Source: Atrina japonica (taxonomy: Eukaryota > Mollusca > Bivalvia > Pterioida > Pinnidae). From it: 64,000 bases of DNA. Location of the stretch: NCBI GenBank assembly GCA_030159075.1, contig BROG01000241.1, positions 496,001 to 560,000 of the forward strand, given 5' to 3'. The position numbers and the translations under genes are program-made. This document shows positions 43,101-55,100 of the stretch, piece by piece. The notes beneath the pieces are model-generated. The model had not been told where the DNA came from, ran no database searches, and saw nothing but the letters and a program-made list of their open reading frames with translations. Position 1 is the first letter of the stretch. Every line of letters starts with the position of its first letter.

Positions 43101-46100
43101 TACTTGTCTGAATGAATTCTGGTCTTCAGCTGTTGTTTTTGGCATAGCAGACATGTCCATCTTACAATTTGTAAAAAAAATTATGGGCCTGATGGGCATT
43201 CACCAAAGCATGGACAGTTGTCAGTTTCTAAGTATGTATGTATAAATATTTTGATTAATGCTTATACAAAAAAGTGTTAAAAAATCAATTTCTAATCATA
43301 TTGTTCTTATACCAACATTTTTAAAATTGATATTTTTGGGGACTATTGTTTATTTCAGCTTGTGCTTCGAAATACTCGGGAGGATGTATACAATATTACC
43401 CATCATTCCATGCTGTAAAGAATGGAGCACTTGCAGATAAGTTTGAGGCAGATCTTAGAAGGTACCTAACAAGGAAAATAGGATTTGAAGCAGTAATGAG
43501 AATCCGGTGTACCAAAGGTAACAGTTTTGTGTCTTGTTATTAGTGATGTAAAACAAATTGAGAATTTATCATATATTTGAGATTCATTTTAAAGTTTTTG
43601 AAATTTTAACAAGATTTCTTATTATAAATGGTAACCCTCTGGCCAGATATGGAAGTGCCTAATACACAAATTTGTTTTTACAACTTTGAAAATGTTCAAA
43701 GGTTTTCTTTGTTCAAAGTTAAATTTTAATCTGAATATATTTCAACCAGACTTCTCCATTTTTATAATGTGATGTCACAATTGATATCTAAAAAAAACTT
43801 ACATTGTTATTGATGACCTATTTTTGTTTTGTACTCTGACTATTATCTTGTACTGAACATTAATTATTTTTCGATGACGTTTGAGAGTTAACACTTTCTT
43901 AAATATATCTTCACAGTCGTTTGTATTTGCCATCTTTGCAAAAATATTAAATCCAAATATTGTCTCTTTAGCTTTTATTTGTTGAGATTGAAATAATTTG
44001 AATAAATTTCCAATCATGATTTTACAATGCACAGCCTGATCATGTAAATACAAATTTTGTGTAATCTAATTGTAGCTTAACCTCTACAGGGAGAACAACC
44101 ATTAGTAGGCCTATGTATTTTGTAATCATTTCTACTCTGTCCATTGAATGGTATTTTATTTTTCAGTAAACACGTATTCCGATTCTACCATGATTTATTT
44201 GATTTTTTTCCAGGTTTAAGTATACACACTTTCCATGGGAATTTCTTTGTCAGATCAACTGACCTACTGTCTTTACCAAATATTAATCCTGATGCAGGAT
44301 TCGGGATGCAGATGTCCATTGAGGATTCTTTGGTTGACACCACAACTGTTTGTTTTCAAGCGGCGTTGTTGTACACGTCCAGCAAAGGTTAGTCAGCTAC
44401 GATTGTGTTAATAAATTGTGAGTAATTTAAAAACACATCCAGCAAAGGATAGTCAACTATGATTGTGTTAATAAATTGTGAGTAATGTAAAAACACATCC
44501 AGCAAAGATTGGTCAGCTACGATAGTGTCCATTGTGAGTGATGTGAAAACAAATTCAATCTCACATTTTACTTAAAACTTCTGGAAAGTTTTTCCACTCA
44601 GTTTTCATTTCATTGAGTAAACTTTAAGAATGAACAAAAAGCATGTCTCCATGTTTACTGATATTTTAATGGTAGCGTGTGTAGAAAATTAGCAGTGGTT
44701 TAAGATAAGAATTTCCTTATTTCCTTTTTAGCTCGCCGATACAAAATGTCCTGAGCTAATGTCATACCTCTGGTGGTGTCCATCAGGCATGAACAAAACT
44801 TTAGCCTGTGCAATATCTTTTAAAATATAAGAAGCAGAGCTTTAATTTTTATGCCCTCAGCCTGAATAGTCCGCCAGGGAGCATATAGTGTTTGGATCGT
44901 CCATCTGTCTATCTGTTCGTCTGTTAATCCATCCATCTGTCTGTCCGTAATTCCATCCTGCTTACATATTAAGTGCAATATTTAAGATTTGTTGGGACCA
45001 GGGGCATTTGTGTTTCAGAAACACATCTTAATACAATGTGCACTCCTTATGATCAGCCCTTGTGACCTAGATAATACCATTTGACTTACTTCTTAGTAAA
45101 AATTTCAGTATCTTGAGATACTGTGACGCCAAAAGCTCTGATGTCTTCTGACAACTCTTGTTTTGTGTATTTAATTAACAACTAATCTTAGTGGAAAAGG
45201 CATTTCACTCATTAAATTTCTTCATTTCATAAATGGATCAATACATATATTCCTCTGTTCATTGCTGTAGACTCATCAGTTTCTGCTGTATCATTGATTT
45301 GAAGAATAGTCTTGTTTTACAGGGATGGATGAGTTCTTGTTGTATTCTATTATTACTATTAGCATAACCTACTTTGTGATGCCATTATAGGCCTAGTCAA
45401 AATATTTATTTTTCATTCTATTTTCATTCAGGTGAGAGGAGAATTCGTGTACATACGATGTGTTTACCTGTAACTAACCAGATTGATGAAATCTTCAGTG
45501 GTGCAGATCAAAAAGCAATTGTAGGCCTTCTGGCGAAAATGGGTAAGTTACATCATTTCTTTGGGGGGGCTTTTTTTGGCAAAACTAAATTATGTTTATC
45601 ACAACAAAGAGTTCCAAGGAGATATATCTCTCATTGGCTTATAATCAATAATAATAACAATAACAGTAACCACAACCTGCTTTCCAGAAATCAAGCCAGA
45701 CCAGCTCAGATCCCAAAAACGCACCTAGGAGTTCTGCCCTGCAAACAATTTTCAGTGACCATGACCTAGTTTTCTGAAAGTAGGTGAGAAAAACCTTGGT
45801 ACGCCAGAAGGCACATCTAGGGTATATGGGGATTATTTGTGTGAAGTACAGTTCCAATTCACACAGTAGTTTAGGAGTTCTGCCCTGGAAACAATTTTCA
45901 GTGACCATGACCTAGTTTTCTGAAAGTAGGTCAGACAAACCTTGGTACCCCAGATGGCACATTTAGGGTACATGAGGATCATTTATGTGAATTATGGTTC
46001 CAATTCACCCTGTAGTTTATGAGTTCTGCTCTGGAAACCATTTTCATTGACTAATCTAGTTTCCAGAAAGTAGGACAAATGACCTTAGTACCCCAAAAGG

Positions 46101-49100
46101 CACATCTAGGAAACATGAGGATCATTTTTGTGAAGTATAATTCCAGTCCAGTAGTTTAGGAGTTCTGCTCCGGAAACCAAAGGTTGACAATGACGCCTCC
46201 CCTGCCGCTGGACAGAATTAGAGATACCTATGTCTTGCTTATGCTTCGCAGCAAGACAAAAATTTCAGCTCAATTTCATTTCTATACTTAAGTTAGGCCA
46301 ACTTACAGTACATGTATATGCCTGTTTCCGGTTACCTGACTGACCTAATTTTCGGCCACGATTTCAAACATTATATTGAAGTCAGACCAGGATAAAAAAT
46401 TCAGAATTTATCCGTTTTTTTCTCAAACAGTTCTTTATATTTAGATTAGCATTTGAATCATGTCTTTATAATGTTTGATTTCAATAGATCTTCGAAATGC
46501 AGTATTAAAGTTTAAATATGAGTACTTGTGGTTAAATTACATATGTAGAGTACATCAATTTCCTGTTTGACGATTTACCATATTTTCTGAAAGACGAGAA
46601 ATTATTTTTTCAAAATAAAACGTTTTTTTCATACTTATTTAACTATGTCATTTTGGGCATGTAATAGGAAATATATCTTATGTTGGCCTTAGGAAGTGCT
46701 GTTTATTATCATAATTTCATGACGACAAATTACGTTGAAATAAAATTTTAAATATACCTGTATTACTCAGTTGCTATTAAAAAGAGTTTATCTAAACTTT
46801 TCTTCTTCTCTTGGTAGTTTTAATCCAGAATTCATTTTCAATAAGTATAAAATTATATCAGCGATGTTTACACTAATACATTTCTCATTTCAGCTGTTGA
46901 CAGAAGTGTGACTTCTTCAATGAGTGATGCTCGCGATGCCCTTGTTAATGCGGCAGTCGATTCTTTGGCAGCTTTTGGTAACACTCTACCAGCAGCCCAA
47001 AGGATCGGTAGTCTACCCTTAGTCCATTCACTGAGATTTTTACCCACATTTGTCCTATCAATGATCAAATATGTAAGTATAAGCTAACTGAATATAAAAT
47101 ATGCAAAATACCGTATTCAACCCAATAAGTTCCCAGAGCGCTAAAGAGAATGGTTGGAGCTAAGTGGGACCAATTAAGTGTCTAATTGACGTAAAACAGT
47201 TATTTGTTTACAAGGCACACTGGTAAATTTGTCATAGTTATTACTAAAGATGACACCTATCAACATTCTTCTGTTGCTGGGGACTAGAGATTAACTGTTA
47301 CTTATGTAACTCTGGTCCACATCTCCTTGTCAAGCGGGTAGAATAAGATTCTCCTGTGTAAAAAAGGTGAGTACATCCAAACTATAGGGGAGGGATGCTT
47401 ATAGGGTGCATATTGGGTAGAATAAAGTATTTTGAATTAATATATATGTATCTGTCATAGAAACCTTGACATTTGTCTCAATTGTATGCTGGTTTGTTAA
47501 TCTTTTATGATTTAACAACATGGATCTTATATTTGAGTTATTAATGATTATTCAAATTATTATTGAGTTCTGGAATAGTTTTTGTGAATTTCTGTATCGC
47601 CTTGATTATTGGTAATTTTTTTTTATTTTTCAGACTGCATTCAGGACAGGTGTGAATACAACTTTAGATGACAGAGTTTTTGCAATGCAGCAATGTAAAA
47701 GTTTACCTTTGCAATATCTCCTGATGTCTGTTTATCCAGATCTGTATCCAGTGCATTCTGTAGAAAGTTTTGTAAGTTATTGTTTTTTTGAAAATTTGTT
47801 GTTTATTTTTATAGATTTTTTTTATCTCGTTTTAAGACAGCATGTAAAGGGGCATTACCTGTGTTTACCAAAAAAAAAAAAAAAAAAAAAAATTTTTTTT
47901 CTACTTTTACTACTTGTACTTGATGTACAATAGCAAATAAGAACTATACACAGGCATACAAATTTTATATACCTATATATGTGAAAATAAGGTCAGGTCC
48001 AGTGTTACAAATAGTAAGGTTGAATTAATCAATTACTGGGTTTATCAAGCAATTTTCACCAAATTTATAGGAATTTAAGAATTTTTATTGCTGTGTATAT
48101 TTCTATATTGTTTTTTGTATAAGTTTTAGTTTTTTACAGTTATAAAACAATTCAACAGTCAACTGTAAATATATTTTCAAAGCAAAATGAAATTATTTTT
48201 GCAAGATTTAAAAAAAATTCCAACCTTACAACTTCATTTGTTTTGTGGAGTTCTAATGTTGGACCATATTACTAAAATGTATTTACAATTTTTTTTCAGG
48301 CAACATTTCAAAAGGGTGATGCAGATATACCCAAAGTGCCTGTCGTGCAGTTGTCCTCGGCTAACATTGACAGATACGGGGCCTATATTTTGGACACTTA
48401 TGATAATATATACCTGTATGTAGGCAGTGCCATATCGGAGCAGTTCTGTCAAAATATATTAGATCAACCAAATTTTATGTCTATCCCAGAAGGCATGGTG
48501 AGTCAGATTCTGTTGTGATTTGAAGACAAAGGGACATATCTGTTCTCTTAAGAGTTTTCTGTATTTTAAAGTTAATACACTGTATTACAATATTTCTAGT
48601 ATTTTAATGCTTTAACAGTTGATGAACAACTGATTACTGAGAGATAGATGAGTAGATATTGGTTTCTTCTCAATATCAGAGTTTGCTTAATTAATTCCAA
48701 AAAGGAGGGGAAAAAGTGATACAACTTGAAAACACCTAAATATCTATTAGAATTTTTATGTTGATGGCAGGGGCATTTTGAAAGACAGCAATTAAATCTC
48801 AGAACAGAAATATCTACTTCTGTATCAAGAATCATGTAATGTTTTACAAGTTGGTTTTTCTGTTGTATGTTTCACATTGATTCATTGGTGGAAATATAAA
48901 TGAAAGTCGTTTAACTATCGAAGTGTTTTGTTTTTAGATTGAGCTTCCAGAATTAGAAAATGAGACATCAGAATTACTGAGGAATTTTGTAAGCAATCTG
49001 ATGGATAATCGGCCTGGTGGAGCAACTTTCTATGTCATCAGGTAACTATATATAGACCTTGTCATACAGTCAGACTGGTATTTAAGAGGAACTGAAAATA

Positions 49101-52100
49101 TGTCTGTATTGCTGTTTGGCTACGAAGGCTGAATACATGTATATTAAGAAAGTTTGGTTGATGTGTGGTTGACCTGCTTCTAATGCTCACACATCAACTA
49201 AAGGTGTTTGGTATATACATCACATGATTCTTAGCACATGCTATGCATCATTTGTTGGATTAGACCAGTATTTTCTTTGAAAACTATTGTTTTGGACTTA
49301 GTCTATTTTCAAAGCTGTGGTTAAAAAGATTGTTTGAGAGCAAGTTAATTTGGGGATATAAAATAAGTATGTGAATTGAACTTCGTAATCATAACTTACT
49401 CTGTTTCTGTAATGAGATGGATCCAAATAAAATTCTCTGTAAACCATTATCAGTCACTTGAGGACTATTGAGGCTCTTAGATGTCTCAGGGCTTCATGGT
49501 CTACATCACCAGTGAAGGGCAATTATATATTTTCATCAATTTGTCAAAGAATTTTTGATATTTCTTTTTCAGTTTCACCGTGGTGTCGGTTGTTACCGAG
49601 ATACTATGAGTATATGATATAGGTCCTACCTTGTCATCCCCCGGGTAGTCAGGTATCTTTGAGATCTATCTACCTACTATCTTGTTTGGGGTGTTTGGGT
49701 GGCTCGTGTTGGGGGGGATCTATCTTGTTGGGCTGTTGGGGACCTGGTTGTTTGGTTGGGTGGGTTGTATGAGTGGATTGGGGGGGGTTGGGGGTGAGGT
49801 TGGTGGGGGTTGAGGATCTATCTATCAATGATTGTTATGGTTGGTGGGGTGTGGGGTTGGGTTTAGGTTGGTGGGGGTGGGGTGGGGGTGGTTCTATCAA
49901 TCTATCTATCTATCTAAGTGTGTGTGAGATAGGGTTGTTGTCACCTGTATGATATTTGTTGAGAGATCCATTGAATAGCCCTTGGGCTTGGTTGTGGTGG
50001 TTGGGTTGTGGTGGGGTGTGTTTGGGTTTGTGTGTGTTGGAATGTAGGGAATCCTGCCGTTAAGTAAATAAAGCATTAAATCAAATATCATAGCTATAAA
50101 ATTCAAATATGTCCTGGGGTTGGTGTTGTGGTGGGTGGGGGTTGGGGGTGGGGTGTGGGTGGTTGGGGGATAGTTTTGGGTTGGTTGTGGCTTGGGGGGT
50201 GTGGGTGGTGGGGGGGTAATTGGGGTGGTGTGGTGGGGTGCGGTAAGTTAGAGCAAGATGCTGTGAAAACTTTAAACCACAAAGGGTTGTTTTTGGTGTG
50301 TTTGGGGTTGGGGTGGTTGTGTTGGGTGGGTGTTGTGTTAGTGGTGCGGTTGGTGGGTGTTGGGGGGCGGCGTGTTGGGGCTGTTTTTTGGTTGTATGGG
50401 GGTCTGTGGGGGGTGGGGGGGTGGGGGTTGGGTGTGTTGTGGGGGTAGTTGGTGGGGGGGTTTTGGGGGGGGTGAGGGTTGTGTGGGTGTTTAGGGCAGG
50501 GGGTGTGAGTGGGGGGTGGGGGTGATTGGGTCTGGGGTTTATGTGGGGGGATTGTGGTATAAGGTGTGTGTGTGTTGGTGGGTGGTGTGGACGGAGGTAG
50601 GGGTGGTGGGGGGTGTGGGGGTTGGGGGTTGGTCGTGTGGGGTGGGTGGGTGGGGGGGGCTGTTGGGGGGGGGGTTGGTGGGGGTGGGGTGGGTGGGGGG
50701 TGGGGTGGAGTGTGGGGTGGTGGGGCTAGGGGGGGGTGTTGTTGCTGTGGTGGTGGGGGTGGGTTTGGGGGTAGGGGTTTGGGGGTGTGGGGGGTGGGGA
50801 TGTGTGGTTTGGTGTTGAGACTGGTGGATTGTGGGGGGTGTTGGGGGGTGGGGGGGGTGTGTGGGGGGGGGAGGTGGGCTGGTGGGGTGGCTCTTTTTGT
50901 TGTGCGGGGTGAGGGCTGGGGTTTGGGGGTTTGGGGGTGTGTGGGGTGGGTGTGTGTTGTTGGGGGCTGGTTGGGTGGGTGGTTGTGGGGGTGGTGAGGA
51001 TGTGGTTGTGGTTGGGGGTTGGTTGGTGGTGCGGGGATGGGTGTGTGTTGTTGTGTGGTTGTTTGGTGGGTCTGGGGGGGGGTGTGGGGGTGCGTTGGGG
51101 GTGGGGGGTGGTGGGGGTGGGGTGGGGGGTTGTGGGGGGGTGTGGGGGGGGTGCTGGGAGGCGATGGGTGGTTTGGGGGTTGGTGGTTAGGGATGGTATG
51201 ATGTGGTGTTGTGTGGTTGTGTTGTGTGTTGTGTGTGGTGTGTTGGGTGGTGTTGGGGTGGGTGGTTTTTGGTTTTTGTTGTGTGGAGCTGTGGGGAAGA
51301 TGGTTTGTGGGGAGTTGATGGGGGGGGGGGGTGCTTTGGGGGGGGTGTGGTGGGTGTTTGGGGGTTGGGTGGTGTGTGTTGGGGTATTTGTGGGGATGGG
51401 GTGGGGGAGTGGTGTTGGGGGGTTTGGTTGTGGGTGGGGGGCGTGTGGGTAGTGCGGTGTGGGGGGTGGGGGGGTATTGGGTTTGGGGGGTGTGTGGAGG
51501 GGGTGGGGGGGGGGGGGGGGTGGTTGGGTGGGGGGGGTTTTTGGGGGGCGGGGGTGGGGTGGGTTTTGGGTAGTGGTGGGTTTGCTGGTGGGTAGTGTTG
51601 TGGGGGGGGGGTGGGGGTTAGTGGTTGGGGGGTGGTGTTGGTGGGGGTGTTGTGGGTTGTTGGGGGTGCTATGTGGTGGTGTTGGGGGGGTGGGGGTGTG
51701 TGATGGTGGTTGTGTGTGGATATGGGGGGTTGGTGGGGGGGGTTGGTCGCGGGGTGGGGTTGGGGTGGGGGATTGGGTGTGTGGTGAGTTGGGGGGGGGT
51801 GTGTGTTGGGTGGGGGTGGGGGGTGATTCGTGGGTGGGTGGGGGGGTTATGGGGGTGGGAGTGTTTGTTGTTGTGGGGTGGGTTGGGGGGTGTGTATTGG
51901 TGGGTTGGTTGGGGGGGCGGGGTGGTTGGTGTTGGGTTGGTGGTAGGGGGGTTGTTGGTGGTGGTGTGGGGGGTGGGTGGTTGGGGGGTGGGTTGTGGGG
52001 GGTGGTTGTGGGGCTGGTGGGGCGGGTTGGTCGGGGTGTGTGCGGTGGGGGGGGTGGTGATTGGTTGTTGTGGGGTGGTGTTGTGGTTTGGTGTTGTTTT

Positions 52101-55100
52101 GTGGATGGGAGTGTGTGGTGGGGTGTGAGTGTTGGGTGGTGGTGGGGGAGGGTGTGGGGTGTTGGGGTTGGGGGGGGGACTGTTTGGTTTGGCTGGTAGG
52201 TTTTTTTGGGGAAGTTGGGGGGGGGGTTGAGGCACGTGGGGGGGTCTGTGGGGTTGGTTTCTTGTGGGGGTGGGGGTGTGCGGTGGACGTGGGTAGGGGT
52301 AGGCGTCGGGTGTGGGGTGTGGTGTTGGGGGGTGGTTGGTGGGGGTGTTTGGGTATGGGTTTGGTGGTGGGGTGGGGGGTTGTGGGTATAGGGGCGGGGG
52401 CGGGTTTGGGGGGTTTGGTGTGTGTTCGTCGGTGGGGGGTTGTGTGGGGGTGTTGGTGGGTGGGTGAGTATGGGGGGGAGGTTGTGTTCGTGGGTGGGTT
52501 GCTTGGTGTGGAGGTGTTGGTGGGGGGGTGTTTGGTGGTGTGGGTGGGGTGGTTGGGGTTGGGGGGTGGGGGTATGGTTGCGTTGGGTGGGGTTGTTGGG
52601 GGGGGTTTTGTTCGGGGTGACATTGATTTGATGTGTGGGTTGGGTGGTTGTGTGGTACTGGGGGGGGGGGTGTGGGGTGGGAGGTGGGTGTGGTGGCGGG
52701 GAGGGGGTCGTGTGCTGTTGATTTGGGTGGTTGGTGTGGTGGTTGGTGGTATGTGTGGGGGTTGTGTTGTTGGAGGTGGTGGTTGGGTGGTTGGTTGTAT
52801 TGGTTTTGGGTGGTGGTGGGATGGTGGGGGGGTGGGGATGTTTTTGGTGGGGGGTGTTGGTTGGTGTGGGTGTATGGTATGATCCATGGTATGGGGATAT
52901 CGAATGGGGGGGGTGGGGAGGGGGGGTGGCGTTGGGCGTGGTTGTGTTTGTGGGGTGTGGGTGTTGGGGGTGGTTGATAGGGGATGTTGTGGGGGGGGGT
53001 GGGAGGGGGGGGGGGTGTGTGGGGGTGGATTGGGAATTTGATTTGGGGGGGATGTGGTGGGGGGGGCGTGGGCTGGGGGTGGAGGGTTGGGGGGGTTCGG
53101 TGTATGTTTGGGTGGCTTTGTGGTTAGTGTGGGTTGTGGGGTGGGTGGGGGTTTTTTGGTTTGGGGGGTTGGGGGTTGGTTTTGGGGCTCTTGGTGGGGT
53201 GGTGTTGGTGTCTGGGGGTGGGGTTGGGGTGGGGTGTTTGGGGTTGTGGGTGGTGTGGGTTTGCGGGGGGGTGTTTGGTGATGTTTGGGTTTGTGGGTGG
53301 GTGTGGTGGTGGGGTTGGTTGGGGGGGTTGGGGGGGGGGGGGGGGGGTTTCGTGGGTGAGTGATGTGGGGGTGGGGGGGGGGTTGTTGTTATGGGTGGGG
53401 TGGTGGGTGGTGGGGGAGGTGGGTTGGGAGTTTGCGGGTTTGGGGGGGGTGAGGATGGTGGGTCTATATGGGGGGGGTGGGTTTGTTGGGGGGGTGTTTG
53501 TGGGTTGTGGGCATGGGGTGGTGTGGGGAGGGATGGGTTTGGTTTGGGCATGGGTGTTGGTGGGTGGTTGGGTTTTGTTGTTATGTGGGTTGTGTGTGTG
53601 GTTGTGGTGGGGTTGTGTGAAGATGTTTTGTTGGGGGCGGTTGGTATGTTCTGTGGGGGTGGATGGTCTGTTGGTGGGGGGGAGTAGGGGGTGGTTTGGT
53701 TGTGGTTGGTTGGGTGGGTGTGTGGGGGTGTATGGGGGGTGTGTTGTGGCACTGGTGTGAGGTGTGGTGGTCCTTTGGGTGGGTGTGTTGGTTGTGGGGG
53801 TGCTGGTGGTGGGGGATGGTAGTTTTGGTGGGGGTTTTTGGTTGGGGGTGGGGGGGTGGTGAGTTGTGGTGGTGGGAGGGCGTTCGTGGGGGGTGTTTGG
53901 TATGGTGGGGGTGGTGTTGTGGTAGTGGGGTTGGTTGGGGTGGGGGTGTGGGCCTTGTGTGGTGGGTGGGGTGGTGGGGTTTGGGGTGTGGGGGGGGGTT
54001 TGGGGGGGCTGTGGTAGTGGGGGGGGTATGGGTTGAGAGTTGGGGTGTTGGGGGGGGGTTGGGTGGGTTGGGTATTGGGTGGGGGTGGAGGGTTGGGGGG
54101 GGGTTGGGTGTGTGGGTGGGGGTGATGGCGGGTTTGGTGGGGGTTGGGGTGTGGGGGGGGGGTGTTGGGGGTTCATCAGGTGGTGGGGGGGTGGTGGTGG
54201 GGGTTGTGGGTGGTGTTTTATGGCGTGGGGTTTGGGGGGGAGGGTTGGGTGGGGTGTTTTTGGGTTGGGGGGTGTGGTGTGGGGTGGGGTGGGTGTTGGT
54301 TGTTGGTGTGGGGGGGTGTTCGGTGGTGTTATGGGTGTGGGGGTTGTGGGGGATTGGGGGTGGCGGGGGGTGGGTGTGTGGTGGGGGGGTTGTGGGTTGT
54401 TTGTGGGGGGTGGCTTGTTAGTTGTGTGTTGGGGGGGTGGGGTGGTGTTGGGGGGTGGGGGATGGGGGGGGGGGGGGGGGCTGGGGGGGTGGGGGGGTTT
54501 TGGTGTGGCTGGGGTGTGGTGTGGGGGGGGGTGTTGGGGGGTTGTTGGGGGGGGGGTGGGTGTGCTGGTGGGGGGTCGGGGTGGTGTGTGGGGGTGGTGT
54601 GGGGTGATGTTGAATGTGGATGTGAGGTGTAGTGTGTTGGGATGTGGGGGGTTGTGGTTGGTGGGTGGGGTGTGGTTGTGGGGGGTGGGGGTTGTGGGGG
54701 GTTGGGGTGGGGGGGGTGGGGGCTTGGGTGGGGGGGGGGGTGGTGTCTGGGATGTAGGTGTGTGGGGGGGGTGGTGGGTGTGTGGGTTTTGGTGTGGGGG
54801 GTGGTGGTGGGGGGGGGATGTGTGTTTTGTGTGTGGTGGGGGGGGTTGGTGGTTGTTTGATGTGTAATTGTTGGGGGTGTTAGGCTGATTGTTGGGTGGA
54901 TGTGTTGGGGTGTGGGGGGGTGGTTGTGTGTGTGGGGGTGGTTGGGGGTGGGGGGGGGTTTGGTTGGGTGATTGGTTGGGCATGGTTTGTTAGGGGGTGG
55001 TGGCTGTCGGGGTGGTGAGGTGGGGGGGGTGTGGGGGGGGGGGGGTTGTTGGGTGGTGTGGGGGGGAGGCGATGGGTTGGGGGTGTGTGTTGGGGGGGGG

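Noticed and set aside
50726..53752. 1008-codon minus-strand ORF rich in Pro, Thr, His and Asn, plus dozens of Gly/Val/Trp-rich plus-strand ORFs
   Set aside because: The tract lacks A and C on one strand, so stop codons are rare in several frames at once. There is no domain, no consistent frame and no conservation signal; overlapping ORFs are equally long in many frames.
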